Assembly (NCBI GenBank): GCA_963205335.1
Contig: CAUJIM010000098.1
Coordinates: 19,521-83,520 of the forward strand
DNA from: Pseudomonadota bacterium
GTDB taxonomy: Bacteria; Pseudomonadota; Gammaproteobacteria; Burkholderiales; Burkholderiaceae_C
DNA: 64,000 nt
Reading direction: 5' to 3'
Below, one piece after another: positions 32,490-41,853 of this stretch (positions are counted from its first letter, which is position 1; each line of letters begins with the position of its first letter). Made by a program: the position numbers and the translations under genes. A model generated the notes under the pieces. The model was not told the DNA's origin and made no database searches. It saw nothing but the letters and a program-made list of their open reading frames with translations.

Positions 32490-35400
32490 CTACGCCGCCA
32501 CGGCTTCGGCCACCGGCTGCCCCAGGCTGCGCAGCACGTCGCGCACCATCTGCGCGCGCGCCGCGGGCTCGGGCAGCGCGCGCTCGATGCGCAGCTTCTC
32601 GTTGCCCGCGAGCTTGATGTCGCGGTTCTTCTGGATCAGCCGCACGATGGCCATGGGGTCGATCGGCGGCTGCGGCACGAAGCCGATGTGGATCACGCCG
32701 GGCGCGGCATCGACCTTGGTGATGCCGTAGGGCTCGCACAGCACGCGCAGGCGGTGCACGTCGATCAGGGTCTGCGCCTGGGCCGGGAGCTTGCCGAAGC
32801 GGTCGACGATTTCTTCCAGCAGCGTGTCGATCTGGCCGCTGGTGCGCGCGGTGGCCAGTTTCTTGTAGAGCGACAGGCGCGTCTGCACGTCGGCGCAGTA
32901 GTCGCCGGGCAGCAGCGCCGGGGCGTGCAGGTTGATGTCGGTGGCGGCTTGCAGGGGCGCGAGCAGGTCGGGCTCCTTGCCGGCCTTCAGGCTGCGCACG
33001 GCCTCGGCCAGCATCTCGTTGTAGAGCTGGAAGCCCACCTCGACCATGTTGCCCGACTGGTTCTCGCCCAGCACCTCGCCGGCGCCGCGGATCTCCAGGT
33101 CGTGCATCGCGAGGTAGAAGCCGCTGCCCAGCTCCTCCATCTGCTGGATGGCCTCCAGGCGCTGCGCCGCGTGGCCCCTGAGGCCGTGCACGTCGGGCAC
33201 CATGAGGTAGGCGTAGGCCTGGTGGTGGCTGCGGCCCACCCTGCCGCGCAGCTGGTGCAGCTGCGCCAGGCCGAACTTGTCGGCGCGCGAGATGACGATG
33301 GTGTTGGCCGTGGGCACGTCGATGCCGGTCTCGATGATGGTCGAGCACAGCAGCACGTTGCTGCGCTGGGCGACGAAGTCGCGCATCACGCGCTCCAGCT
33401 GCCGTTCGGGCATCTGGCCGTGGGCCACGGCGATGCGCGCCTCGGGCAGCAGCTCCTGCAGGCGCTCGCGCCGGTTCTCTATGGTCTCCACCTCGTTGTG
33501 CAGGAAGTAGACCTGCCCGCCGCGCTTGAGCTCGCGCAGCACGGCCTCGCGGATCACGCCGTTGTTCTCGTCGCGCACGAAGGTCTTGATGGCCAGGCGC
33601 CGCTGCGGCGCGGTGGCGATCACGGAGAGGTCGCGCAGGCCTTCCAGCGCCATGCCCATGGTGCGCGGGATCGGCGTGGCGGTGAGGGTGAGCACGTCGA
33701 CCTCGGCGCGTAGCTGCTTCATCGCCTCCTTGTGGCGCACGCCGAAGCGGTGCTCCTCGTCGATGATGAGCAGGCCCAGGTTCTTGAACTTCGTCGAGGC
33801 CGAGAGCAGCTTGTGCGTGCCGACGACGATGTCCACCGTGCCCTCGGCCAGGCCCTTGAGCGCGGCCGCGGCTTCCTTGCCCGAGGCGAAGCGGCTGACC
33901 TGCGCCACCTTCACCGGCCAGCGCGCGAAGCGGTCCGCCAGCGTCTGGTAGTGCTGCTCGGCCAGCAGCGTGGTGGGCGCGAGCAGCGCCACCTGCTTGC
34001 CGCCGGTCACCGCGATGAAGGCGGCGCGCAGCGCCACCTCGGTCTTGCCGAAGCCGACGTCGCCGCAGACCAGCCGGTCCATCGGGCGCGGGCTGATCAT
34101 GTCCTGGATCACGGCGTGGATGGCGGCGTTCTGGTCGGCGGTTTCCTCGAAGCCGAAGTCGCTCACGAACTGCTCGTAGTCCTGCGGCGAGAAGCGGAAG
34201 GCGAAGCCCTCGCGCGCGGCGCGGCGGGCGTAGATGTTGAGCAGCTCGGCGGCGGTGTCGCGCACCTGCTCGGCCGCCTTGCGCCTGGCCTTTTCCCACT
34301 GGTGGCCGCCGAGCTTGTGCAGCGGCGCCTCCTCGGCGGCGATGCCGCTGTAGCGGCTGATCTGGTGCAGCTGGCTCACCGGCACGTAGAGCACCGCCTG
34401 GTCGGCGTACTCCAGGTGCAGGAACTCCTGCAGGGCCGGGCTGCCGTCCGGGCCGGCCTGCCCCATGTCCATGTGCACCAGGCCCCGGTAGCGGCCGATG
34501 CCGTGCTGGGCGTGCACCACCGGGTCGCCGAGCTGCAGTTCCGACAGGTCCTTGATCAGCGCCTCGACGTCGCTCACCTGCTCCTGCTTCTTGCGCCGGC
34601 GCACGCTGGCGCCCGCGGCGAAGAGCTCGGTCTCGGTGACGAAGTCGATGGCCTCGTCCATCCAGGCGAAGCCCGTGGCGAGCGGCGCGGTGGCGATGCC
34701 CACGCGCTCGCCCGCGCTGCCGAGGAACTCCTCCAGCGAATCGAAGGCCGGCGGGCTCAGGTGGCAGGCGCGCAGAAAGTCCAGCAGGCTCTCGCGCCGC
34801 CCGTCGCTTTCGGCCAGCAGCAGGAGCCGGTGCGGCGTGCGCGCGATGTGCGCCTGCAGCCGGGCCAGCGGGTCCTCGGCGCCGCGCTGGGCGGTGAGGT
34901 CGGGCAGCGGCTGGAACTGCACGTCCCGGGGGTCGGGCTCGGCCGGGCGCAGCGACAGCTGCGCATGCGCGTTGGCGCGGCCGTAGAACTGCTCGCCGGT
35001 GAGGAACAGCGATTCGGGCGGCAGCGCCGGGTGCTCGGGGTCGCCCGAGAGCAGGCGGTGGCGCTCGCGCGTGTCCTGCCAGAAGCGCTGGAACGTCGCC
35101 TCCAGGTCGCCGTGCAGCACCAGCGTGCTCTGCGTGCCCAGGTAGTCGAAGACCGTGGCGGTCTCCTCGAAGAACAGCGGCAGGTAGTACTCGATGCCGG
35201 CGGTGGCCAGGCCCGCGCCCATGTCCTTGTAGATGCGGCTCTTGGTCGGGTCGCCCTCCAGCAGCTCGCGCCAGCGGTTCCTGAAGCGCGTGCGCGCGGC
35301 CTCGTCCATGGGGAACTCGCGCCCCGGCAGCAGGCGCACCTCGGGCACGGGGTAGAGGCTGCGCTGGGTGTCGGGGTCGAAGGTGCGGATGGAGTCGATC

Positions 35401-35960
35401 TCGTCGTCGAACAGGTCCACGCGCAGCGGCTGCGGCGAGCCCATGGGGAACAGGTCGATCAGGCCGCCGCGCACCGCGTACTCGCCGTGCGCCACCACCT
35501 GCGCCACGTGCTGGTAGCCGGCCAGGGCGAGCTGCGCCCGCAGTTTCGCTTCGTCCAGCTTCTGCCCGGTCTTGAAGTGGAAGGTGTAGCCCGCGAGGAA
35601 GCCGGGCGGCGCCAGGCGGTACAGCGCGGTGGTGGCGGGCACCAGCACCACGTCGGCCTCGCCCTCGCTGATGCGCCAGAGCGTGGACAGGCGCTCGCTG
35701 ATCAGGTCCTGGTGCGGCGAGAAATGGTCGTAGGGCAGCGTCTCCCAGTCCGGGAACAGGGCGCAGCGCAGATCGGGCGCGAAGAAGGCGATCTCGTCCA
35801 TCAGGCGCCGCGCGTCCGACGCGTCGGCGCAGACGATGGCGGTGCAGCGGCCCTCGCCGCGCGTGCCTTGCGCCAGCCGCGCGAGCAGCAGCGCGTCGCT
35901 GGAGCCGGCGGGTCGGGGCAGGGTGTGGCGCTTGCCGGGGGTGAGGCGGGGCAGTTGCAT
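32490..35960 (-). CDS. mfd: transcription-repair coupling factor
   Basis: Mfd releases RNA polymerase stalled at DNA lesions and recruits UvrA. The 1156-residue protein shows the N-terminal UvrB-like module (PDWETLPYDHFSPHQDLISERLSTL), the RNA polymerase interaction domain around LEYADQAVLYVPVSQLHQISRY, then the RecG-like translocase: Walker A GDVGFGKTEVALRAAF, DEEH box LLIIDEEHRFGVRHKE, and TATPIPRTM. The C-terminal TRCF domain follows. Length fits the family (about 1150). The start is the ATG at 35960, with a terminator-like hairpin 24-54 bases upstream in the leader. Confidence 0.97.
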   Translation of the reverse strand: MQLPRLTPGKRHTLPRPAGSSDALLLARLAQGTRGEGRCTAIVCADASDARRLMDEIAFFAPDLRCALFPDWETLPYDHFSPHQDLISERLSTLWRISEGEADVVLVPATTALYRLAPPGFLAGYTFHFKTGQKLDEAKLRAQLALAGYQHVAQVVAHGEYAVRGGLIDLFPMGSPQPLRVDLFDDEIDSIRTFDPDTQRSLYPVPEVRLLPGREFPMDEAARTRFRNRWRELLEGDPTKSRIYKDMGAGLATAGIEYYLPLFFEETATVFDYLGTQSTLVLHGDLEATFQRFWQDTRERHRLLSGDPEHPALPPESLFLTGEQFYGRANAHAQLSLRPAEPDPRDVQFQPLPDLTAQRGAEDPLARLQAHIARTPHRLLLLAESDGRRESLLDFLRACHLSPPAFDSLEEFLGSAGERVGIATAPLATGFAWMDEAIDFVTETELFAAGASVRRRKKQEQVSDVEALIKDLSELQLGDPVVHAQHGIGRYRGLVHMDMGQAGPDGSPALQEFLHLEYADQAVLYVPVSQLHQISRYSGIAAEEAPLHKLGGHQWEKARRKAAEQVRDTAAELLNIYARRAAREGFAFRFSPQDYEQFVSDFGFEETADQNAAIHAVIQDMISPRPMDRLVCGDVGFGKTEVALRAAFIAVTGGKQVALLAPTTLLAEQHYQTLADRFARWPVKVAQVSRFASGKEAAAALKGLAEGTVDIVVGTHKLLSASTKFKNLGLLIIDEEHRFGVRHKEAMKQLRAEVDVLTLTATPIPRTMGMALEGLRDLSVIATAPQRRLAIKTFVRDENNGVIREAVLRELKRGGQVYFLHNEVETIENRRERLQELLPEARIAVAHGQMPERQLERVMRDFVAQRSNVLLCSTIIETGIDVPTANTIVISRADKFGLAQLHQLRGRVGRSHHQAYAYLMVPDVHGLRGHAAQRLEAIQQMEELGSGFYLAMHDLEIRGAGEVLGENQSGNMVEVGFQLYNEMLAEAVRSLKAGKEPDLLAPLQAATDINLHAPALLPGDYCADVQTRLSLYKKLATARTSGQIDTLLEEIVDRFGKLPAQAQTLIDVHRLRVLCEPYGITKVDAAPGVIHIGFVPQPPIDPMAIVRLIQKNRDIKLAGNEKLRIERALPEPAARAQMVRDVLRSLGQPVAEAVAA

Positions 35961-35983
35961 GGTGTTCGGGACGGACAACGACG

Positions 35984-36013
35984 AAAACCCCCCGCTCGTG
36001 TGCGGCGGGGGGT
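35984..36013 (-). terminator. terminator-like hairpin in the mfd leader
   Basis: On minus the arms ACCCCCCGC and GCGGGGGGT (9 bases each, 9-base loop) are followed by TTTT. No minus-strand gene lies upstream that would need a terminator here, so it may attenuate mfd or mark the end of a short leader RNA. Confidence 0.6.
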
Positions 36014-36058
36014 GCGGCCCCGATTCTAGGTCCGGCGCCGGAGCCCGGTATACAAGTG

Positions 36059-36110
36059 GAAAAAAGGGGTTTTACGCTTGTCTGGCAAGCGCGAGCAGCT
36101 ATGAAAAATC
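36059..36110 (+). repeat. dispersed palindromic repeat, copy R6
   Basis: It runs from GGAAAAAAGGGGTTTTACGC, through CTTGTCTGGCAAGCG, to CGAGCAGCTATGAAAAATC. The copy lies in the mfd/molybdenum-hydroxylase divergent intergenic region and keeps the A-run, the CTTG...CAAG hairpin and the GCAGCTAT end. Confidence 0.7.
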
Positions 36111-36217
36111 AACTTCTCCTGCGGTGCGCAGCGCTTCGGGCGGCTGCGGTCGCCGCGTTATGCCCCGTTCCCCTATAGTTGCAGGCCTTGCCGCTTCCTG
36201 CTCTTGCTCTTGTTCCC

Positions 36218-38548
36218 ATGAATGATGTTTCTGCTCCGTTCGCCACGCGCTTCGGCAGTGGGCGCGCCGTCGAGCGCCTGGAAGACGCCGCGCTGCTGCA
36301 GGGCCGGGGCCGCTACGTCGACGACCTGGGCGAGCCGGGCGATGGCTGGGCGGTGTTCGTGCGCTCGCCGCATGCGCACGCGGCGATCCGCGGCGTGGAC
36401 GGCGCCGCCGCGCGCGCCATGCCGGGGGTGCGCGGCGTGTTCTCGGGCTCCGATCTGCTGGCGGCCGGCGTGCCGCCGCTGGAGATCGGTGCGCCGTTCA
36501 GGCGTGCCGACGGCAGCGCCTGCGCCACGCCGGCGCGCTACCCGCTGGCGGTGGGCGCGGCGCGCTTCGTCGGCGACGCGGTGGCGCTGGTGGTGGCCGA
36601 TACGCTGCAGCAGGCGCAGGACGCGGCCGAGGCGGTGTGGGTGGATTACGAGGAGCTGCCCGCGGTGCCTACGCTGGAAGCCGCGCTGCGCGCCGAGGCG
36701 GCCGTGACGCCCGAGGCGCCGGACAACGTCGCCTGCGAGGCGCGCCACGGCGACGCCCAGGCCGCCGCCGCGGCCTTCGCGCGGGCGGCGCACGTGGTCC
36801 GGCTCGACATCACGCACCAGCGCGTGGCCGCGCTCACGCTGGAGCCGCGCAGCGTGCGCGCCGCCTGGGACGGGGCGGGCCAGCGGCTGGACATGTTCAT
36901 CTCTTCGCAGATGCCGACGGCGGTGCGCGAGAACGTCGCGCGCACGCTCGGCCTGGCGCCGGAGGCGGTGCGCGTGCGCGTGGGCGACGTGGGCGGCGGC
37001 TTCGGCATGAAGACCAGCTCCTACCCCGAGGACGCCGCGATCGGCTGGGCCGCGCGGGCCACGGGAGGCGTGGTGCGCTGGGCCGGCGAGCGTGGCGAGG
37101 AGTTCCTCTCCACCCTGCACGGGCGCGACGTGCAGGCGCACGTGGAGCTGGCGCTCGACGCCGAGGGCCGCATCCTGGCGCTGCGCGTGCATTCGCACGC
37201 CAACGTCGGCGCCTACGCGCTCACCACGGGCGTGGTCATCCAGCTCCTGATCGGCCCCTGGGTGCAGACCAGCGTCTACCACGTGCCGGTGATCGACTTC
37301 CACTTCCGCGCGATGCTCACCCACCAGGCGCCGACCAGCGCCTACCGCGGCGCGGGCAGGCCCGAGGCGATCTTCAACATGGAGCGCGTGCTGGACGAGG
37401 CGGCGCGCCAGAGCGGCATCGACCGCGTCGAGCTGCGCCGGCGCAACTTCATCCGTCCCGAGCAGATGCCCTACACCAACCCCATGGGCCAGACCTACGA
37501 CGTGGGCCGCTTCGGGCACGTGCTCGACCAGGCGCTGGCGCTGGCCGACTGGGCCGGGTTCGGCGCGCGCGCGGCCGAATCGAAGGCGCGCGGTCTCTGG
37601 CGCGGCCTGGGGCTGGCCACCTTTCTTGAATGGACCGGCGGCAACGCCTTCGAGGAGCGCGTCACCGTCGACGTGCAGGCGGGCGGCGTGATCGAGGTCT
37701 ATTCGGCCGTCAACCAGATGGGGCAGGGCATCGCCACGTCGCTCGCGCAGCTCGTGGTCGACGCGTTCGGCGTGCCGATCGAGCAGGTGCGCGTGGTGCT
37801 GGGCGACACCGAGCGCGGCAACGGCTTCGGCTCGGCCGGCTCGCGCTCGCTCTTCACCGGCGGCTCGGCCATGGCCACGGGCGCGCGCGAGACCGTCGAC
37901 CGCGCACGGCACCTGGCGGCCGCCGAGCTGGAGGTGGCCGAGCCCGACATCCGCTACGAGGCCGGGCGCTTCACCGTGGCCGGCACCGACCGCAGCATCG
38001 GCCTGTTCGCGCTCGCGGGCAGGCAGCCGGACGGCCGCATCTTCGTCGAGCACACGCACACCGTGGCCGGGCCCACCTGGCCCAACGGCGCGCACGTCTG
38101 CGAGGTCGAGATCGACCCCGAGACCGGCGTGGTGGCGCTGGCGGCCTACGCCGGCGTGAACGACGTCGGCCGCGTGGTCAACCCGCTGATCGTGCGCGGC
38201 CAGCTCGTCGGCGGCGCGGTGCAGGGCATCGGCCAGGCGCTGATGGAGCGCGTGGTCTACGACGAGGACACCGGCCAGCTGCTCACCGGCAGCCTGATGG
38301 ACTACACCGCGCCGCGCGCGCGGGATTTCGCCGCCGACTTCCGCATGGAGATGGACGAATCGACGCCGAGCAGCAACAACCTGCTGGGCGTCAAGGGCGT
38401 GGGCGAGCTCGGCACCATCGGCGCCGCGCCCTGCGTGGTCAACGCCATCGCCGACGCACTCGCGCGCGCCGGGCATGGCGGCGCGGCGCCGCTCCTGCAG
38501 ATGCCGGTGACGCCCGCGCGCCTGTGGTCGCTGCTCCATGAGCGCTGA
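36218..38548 (+). CDS. molybdenum hydroxylase large subunit (CoxL/XdhB family), orphan
   Basis: This 776-residue protein of the xanthine dehydrogenase/aldehyde oxidase large-subunit family has the two Ald_Xan_dh domains: [25 protein letters not shown] (start), [20 protein letters not shown], the active-site loop [18 protein letters not shown] and the C-terminal [25 protein letters not shown] with the catalytic Glu. The AYRGAGR loop shows it is not the CO dehydrogenase form (AYxCSFR). The FeS and FAD subunit genes that normally accompany it are missing. The start ATG at 36218 has no clear ribosome-binding site. Its stop overlaps ispD by 11 bases, giving an unusual coupling to isoprenoid synthesis. 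Confidence 0.87.
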   Translation: MNDVSAPFATRFGSGRAVERLEDAALLQGRGRYVDDLGEPGDGWAVFVRSPHAHAAIRGVDGAAARAMPGVRGVFSGSDLLAAGVPPLEIGAPFRRADGSACATPARYPLAVGAARFVGDAVALVVADTLQQAQDAAEAVWVDYEELPAVPTLEAALRAEAAVTPEAPDNVACEARHGDAQAAAAAFARAAHVVRLDITHQRVAALTLEPRSVRAAWDGAGQRLDMFISSQMPTAVRENVARTLGLAPEAVRVRVGDVGGGFGMKTSSYPEDAAIGWAARATGGVVRWAGERGEEFLSTLHGRDVQAHVELALDAEGRILALRVHSHANVGAYALTTGVVIQLLIGPWVQTSVYHVPVIDFHFRAMLTHQAPTSAYRGAGRPEAIFNMERVLDEAARQSGIDRVELRRRNFIRPEQMPYTNPMGQTYDVGRFGHVLDQALALADWAGFGARAAESKARGLWRGLGLATFLEWTGGNAFEERVTVDVQAGGVIEVYSAVNQMGQGIATSLAQLVVDAFGVPIEQVRVVLGDTERGNGFGSAGSRSLFTGGSAMATGARETVDRARHLAAAELEVAEPDIRYEAGRFTVAGTDRSIGLFALAGRQPDGRIFVEHTHTVAGPTWPNGAHVCEVEIDPETGVVALAAYAGVNDVGRVVNPLIVRGQLVGGAVQGIGQALMERVVYDEDTGQLLTGSLMDYTAPRARDFAADFRMEMDESTPSSNNLLGVKGVGELGTIGAAPCVVNAIADALARAGHGGAAPLLQMPVTPARLWSLLHER

Positions 38549-39239
38549 TGCCGCGCGCCTGACCGCCCTCGTGCCCTGTGCCGGCAGCGGTGCGCGCGCG
38601 GGCGGCGGCGAGGCCAAGCAATACCGGCGCGTGGCCGGCCGGCGGCTGGTGGAGCACACGCTCGCGGCGCTCGCCGCCGTGCCGCGCATCGGCCGCGTGC
38701 TGGTCGTGGTGGCGCCGGGCGACGCTACGCTGGCACCGCGCCAGGCCGCCTGGGAGGTGGCCGATTGCGGCGGCGCGACGCGCGCGCACAGCGTCTTCAA
38801 CGGCCTGGCGCACCTGCGCGCCGGCGGCGCCCCGGACAGCGACTGGGTGCTGGTGCACGACGCGGCGCGCTGCCTCGTCACGCCCGGCCTGGTCGACGCC
38901 CTGATCGACGCCTGCCTGGACGATGCGGTGGGCGGCCTGCTGGCGCTGCCGCTGCCCGATACGCTCAAGCGCGCGCAGGACGGGCGTTCGGCGCAGACGC
39001 TGGCGCGCGAGGGCCTGTGGCTCGCGCAGACGCCGCAGATGTTTCGCCTCGGCGCGCTGCACGCGGCCCTGCAGGCGCGTGCGGCCGACGGCTTCGCCGG
39101 CCTGACCGACGAGGCCAGCGCGATGGAAGCGGCGGGCCATCGCCCGCTGCTGGTGCGGGGCAGCGCGCACAACCTCAAGGTGACCTGGCCCGAGGACTTC
39201 GCTCTGGCCGAAGGCGTGTTCAGGAGCCGCTTACCATGA
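38538..39239 (+). CDS. ispD: 2-C-methyl-D-erythritol 4-phosphate cytidylyltransferase
   Basis: IspD makes CDP-methylerythritol in the MEP isoprenoid pathway. The 233-residue protein has the CTP-binding [20 protein letters not shown] (Lys at the end contacts CTP), the [15 protein letters not shown] motif and [12 protein letters not shown] near the C-terminus. It overlaps the upstream molybdenum hydroxylase gene by 11 bases and ispF by 4 (ATGA), so ispD-ispF is a classical coupled pair. Confidence 0.95.
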   Translation: MSADAARLTALVPCAGSGARAGGGEAKQYRRVAGRRLVEHTLAALAAVPRIGRVLVVVAPGDATLAPRQAAWEVADCGGATRAHSVFNGLAHLRAGGAPDSDWVLVHDAARCLVTPGLVDALIDACLDDAVGGLLALPLPDTLKRAQDGRSAQTLAREGLWLAQTPQMFRLGALHAALQARAADGFAGLTDEASAMEAAGHRPLLVRGSAHNLKVTWPEDFALAEGVFRSRLP

Positions 39240-39739
39240 AGACCACCCCGGGTTGGCGCATCGGGGAGGGCTGGGACATCCACGCGCTCGTTCCGGGCAG
39301 GCGCCTGGTGATCGGCGGCGTGGAGATAGCCCACCCGCTCGGGCTGCTGGGCCATTCCGACGCCGACGTGCTGCTGCACGCCGTCACCGACGCGCTGCTC
39401 GGCGCCGCCGCGCTGGGCGACATCGGCAGCCACTTCCCCGATACCGACGCACGCTGGCGCGGCGCCGATTCGCGCGTGCTGCTGCGCGCCGCGATGGACG
39501 CGGTGCGCGCCCGCGGCTGGGCCGTGGCCAACATCGACAGCACCGTGATCGCGCAGGCGCCGCGCCTGTCGGGGCACATCGCGGCGATGCGCGAGTGCAT
39601 CGCGCAGGTGCTGGGCCTCGACCCCGCCCAGGTCAGCGTCAAGGCCAAGACCGCCGAGCGCCTGGGCCCGGTGGGGCAGGGCCAGGCGATCGAGGCGCGC
39701 GCGGTGGCGCTGCTGGTGGCCGCCGGCGGCGCCTGTTAA
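39236..39739 (+). CDS. ispF: 2-C-methyl-D-erythritol 2,4-cyclodiphosphate synthase
   Basis: IspF cyclises CDP-methylerythritol phosphate with loss of CMP. The 167-residue protein has the metal ligands GWDIHAL and the [25 protein letters not shown] signature, the FPDTD loop and the conserved [25 protein letters not shown] end. The ATG at 39236 overlaps the ispD stop. The next gene, ecotin, starts 10 bases after the stop. Confidence 0.96.
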   Translation: MKTTPGWRIGEGWDIHALVPGRRLVIGGVEIAHPLGLLGHSDADVLLHAVTDALLGAAALGDIGSHFPDTDARWRGADSRVLLRAAMDAVRARGWAVANIDSTVIAQAPRLSGHIAAMRECIAQVLGLDPAQVSVKAKTAERLGPVGQGQAIEARAVALLVAAGGAC

Positions 39740-39749
39740 ATTCCCCGGC

Positions 39750-40253
39750 ATGCGGACCCCCTTCACGACCCGGCGCCTCGCGCTCTCGCTGCCGCTGTGC
39801 GGCGCCCTGCTGACCGCCTGCGCGCAGCAGCCCGCGGCCCCCGACCCCGCCGCCGCGCGCGAGCTCAAGGCCTTTCCCGCCACCCTCGCGGGCCACCAGC
39901 GCCACGTGATCGATGTGCCGGTGCTTGCCCGCGAGGACGAGCACAAGCTGGAGCTGATCGGCGGCAAGGCGATGACCGTGGATTGCAACGCCCGCGGCCT
40001 GGATGGGCGCTTCGCGGCGCGCGACGTCCCGGGCTGGGGCTACACCTACTGGGTGCTGGAAAGCCGCGGCCAGGTGCGCTCGACCATGATGATGTGCCCG
40101 CCCGGCAGCGAGAAGCCCGGCTTCGTGCAGGCCGAGCCGCTGCTGCTGCGCTACAACAGCAGGCTGCCGGTGGTGGTCTTCGTGCCCGAGGGCATGCAGC
40201 TGCGCTGGCGCGTGTGGAACGCCGGGCCGGTGCAGGAGGCCGCGCCGCGCTGA
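39750..40253 (+). CDS. eco: ecotin, serine protease inhibitor, predicted lipoprotein
   Basis: Ecotin is a periplasmic dimeric inhibitor of trypsin-fold serine proteases. The 167-residue sequence has MTVDCNARGLDGRF, GWGYTYWVLE, the reactive loop VRSTMMMCPPG and LLRYNSRLPVVVFVPEGMQLRWRVW, all matching E. coli ecotin. The P1 residue is Met113 (Met84 in E. coli), and Cys79-Cys116 should form the conserved loop disulfide. Unlike E. coli ecotin, the signal ends in a lipobox, LLTAC (Cys24), so it should be a lipid-anchored form. It follows ispF by 10 bases. Confidence 0.88.
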   Translation: MRTPFTTRRLALSLPLCGALLTACAQQPAAPDPAAARELKAFPATLAGHQRHVIDVPVLAREDEHKLELIGGKAMTVDCNARGLDGRFAARDVPGWGYTYWVLESRGQVRSTMMMCPPGSEKPGFVQAEPLLLRYNSRLPVVVFVPEGMQLRWRVWNAGPVQEAAPR

Positions 40254-40305
40254 CGCAGGGGCGCGCGACGCGCCGTCCGATCGATCATTTCACGGGAGAA
40301 GCTTC

Positions 40306-40914
40306 ATGACCTTTCGCATCGCTTCATGGCTCGGCGCCCTGCTGCTGGCGCTGTCGCTCGCGGGCTGCGGCTACAACGACTTTCAAAGGCTGGACGAATC
40401 GACGCAGTCGGCCTGGAGCGAGGTCGTCAACCAGTACCAGCGGCGCGCCGACCTGATCGACAACCTCGTGGCCACTGTCAAGGGCGAGGCGAATTTCGAG
40501 CAGGAGACGCTCACCAAGGTGATCGAGGCCCGCGCCAAGGCCAGCAGCATCCAGGTGACGCCCGAGACGCTGAACGACCCACAGGCGTTCCAGCAGTTCC
40601 AGGCGGCGCAGGGCGAGCTCTCCAGCGCGCTGAGCCGCCTGATGGTCACGGTGGAGCGCTACCCCGACCTGAAGGCCAACAAGGCCTTCGCCGACCTGCG
40701 CGTGGCGCTCGAGGGCACCGAGAACCGCATCGCCGTGGCGCGCGGGCGCTACATCGAGGCGGTCAGGCAGTACAACGTGCTGACGCGGGAATTCCCGACC
40801 AACCTGACGGCCAAGGCCTTCGGCTACGCGCCGAAGGAGAATTTCAGCGTGGCCAACGAGGCGGAGATCGCCCGCCCGCCCAAGGTGGATTTCGGCACCG
40901 GGCCGGCGCGCTGA
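40306..40914 (+). CDS. LemA family lipoprotein
   Basis: The 202-residue protein has a lipobox (LLLALSLAGCGYNDF, Cys23) and the LemA helical core: FQRLDESTQSAWSEVVNQYQRRADLIDNLVATVKG, ASSIQVTPETL, the AQGELSSALSRLMVTVERYPDLKANKAF signature and YNVLTREFPTNLTAKAFGY. LemA proteins form coiled helical bundles with an unclear function, generally encoded with TPM-domain proteins, as here. The start ATG 40306 follows CGGGAG. The TPM gene follows 46 bases downstream. Confidence 0.9.
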   Translation: MTFRIASWLGALLLALSLAGCGYNDFQRLDESTQSAWSEVVNQYQRRADLIDNLVATVKGEANFEQETLTKVIEARAKASSIQVTPETLNDPQAFQQFQAAQGELSSALSRLMVTVERYPDLKANKAFADLRVALEGTENRIAVARGRYIEAVRQYNVLTREFPTNLTAKAFGYAPKENFSVANEAEIARPPKVDFGTGPAR

Positions 40915-40955
40915 GGGCGTGCGACAGGAAACGGGTGCGGCTGGCCATGGGAGTC

Positions 40956-41014
40956 GAAAAATGTCGCTGGCGCTTTTTGGCCGGGCGCTGCTAGCTGCGT
41001 TTTTGATAGTAGCA
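40956..41014 (+). repeat. dispersed palindromic repeat, copy R7, at a signal-peptide start
   Basis: It runs from GAAAAATGTCGCTGGCGCTT, through TTTGGCCGGGCGCTG, to CTAGCTGCGTTTTTGATAGTAGC. It aligns with R1 from the A-run and ATG through the ...GCTG..AGCT end, and it forms the start codon and hydrophobic signal sequence of the TPM gene. Confidence 0.6.
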
Positions 41015-41851
41015 TCGGTGTGCGGCGCCGGCGCGCAGCCGCTGCAGCCGGTGCCCGCGCTCACGGGCCACGTGATCGACCGGACGGACACGCTCGATGC
41101 CGCCGCGCGTGCATCGCTCGAGGCCACGCTCGCGGCGCTGGAGCGCGACCAGGGCGCGCAGGTAGTGGTGCTGTTCGTGCCGAGCACGGCGCCCGAGGAC
41201 ATCGTCGCCTATGCCAACCGGGTGGGCAACGCGTGGAAGATCGGCCGCGCGGGTATCGGCGACGGGCTGATCCTGCTGGTGGCCAAGGACGACCGGCGCG
41301 TGCGCATCGAGGTCACCAAGACCCTCGAAGGGGCGGTGCCGGACATCGCCGCCAGCCGCCTCATCGACGAGGTGATCACGCCAGCGTTCCGGCGCGGCGA
41401 CTATGCCGCGGGGGTGGGCGCGGCCGTCGACCAGATCGCGGCGCGCATTCGCGGCGAGCCCCTGCCGCCGGTGCCGGCGCATGGCGGTGGTTTCGAGCCC
41501 GATGCGCTCCAGCTGCTCATCCTCGCGTTCTTCCTGGCGCCGGTCGCCAGCGCGGTGCTGCGCTCCCTGTTCGGGCGCAGGCTGGGGGCGCTCGCGACGG
41601 GCGCCGGCGCCGGGGGGCTGGCGCTGTGGCTGGGCGTGGGCCTGGCGATGGCGGTGCTCGTCGGCCTGGGCGTCTTTGTGTTCGCTCTCATGGGCCATGC
41701 CATGGGCCCGATCGGCAGGGGCTCGCGCGGCGGCGGCTGGGGTGGTGGCGGCGGGTTCGGCTCGGGTGGCGGGTTCGGTTCCGGCGGCGGTGGCTTCCGT
41801 TCGGGCGGCGGCGGGGATTTCGGCGGCGGCGGCGCCAGCGGGAGTTGGTGA
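40961..41851 (+). CDS. TPM-domain (YgcG-like) membrane protein with Gly-rich tail
   Basis: The 296-residue protein has a signal peptide (MSLALFGRALLAAFLIVASVCGAGA), a TPM_phosphatase domain at about 30-165 (LTGHVIDRTDTLDAAARASLEATLAALE, then QVVVLFVPSTAPEDI, RVRIEVTKTLEGAVPDI), two membrane helices (about 190-245) and a long Gly/Ser/Phe tail (GGGFGSGGG repeats), the classical YgcG layout. TPM proteins work with LemA at the envelope, and their enzymatic role is unproven. The ATG at 40961 is the chosen start. The first 18 or so codons coincide with repeat copy R7, so the signal peptide seems repeat-derived. Confidence 0.85.
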   Translation: MSLALFGRALLAAFLIVASVCGAGAQPLQPVPALTGHVIDRTDTLDAAARASLEATLAALERDQGAQVVVLFVPSTAPEDIVAYANRVGNAWKIGRAGIGDGLILLVAKDDRRVRIEVTKTLEGAVPDIAASRLIDEVITPAFRRGDYAAGVGAAVDQIAARIRGEPLPPVPAHGGGFEPDALQLLILAFFLAPVASAVLRSLFGRRLGALATGAGAGGLALWLGVGLAMAVLVGLGVFVFALMGHAMGPIGRGSRGGGWGGGGGFGSGGGFGSGGGGFRSGGGGDFGGGGASGSW

Positions 41852-41853
41852 CG

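Noticed and set aside
36102-36179. A 25-codon ORF (MKNQLLLRCAALRAAAVAAL...) after repeat R6
   Set aside because: Looks like a short signal-like peptide but has no ribosome-binding site, no conserved feature and starts at the repeat edge; likely chance.
41737-41845. GGC/GGT-rich tandem-like DNA at the end of the first TPM gene
   Set aside because: It simply encodes the Gly-rich tail typical of YgcG/TPM proteins; not a separate repeat element.
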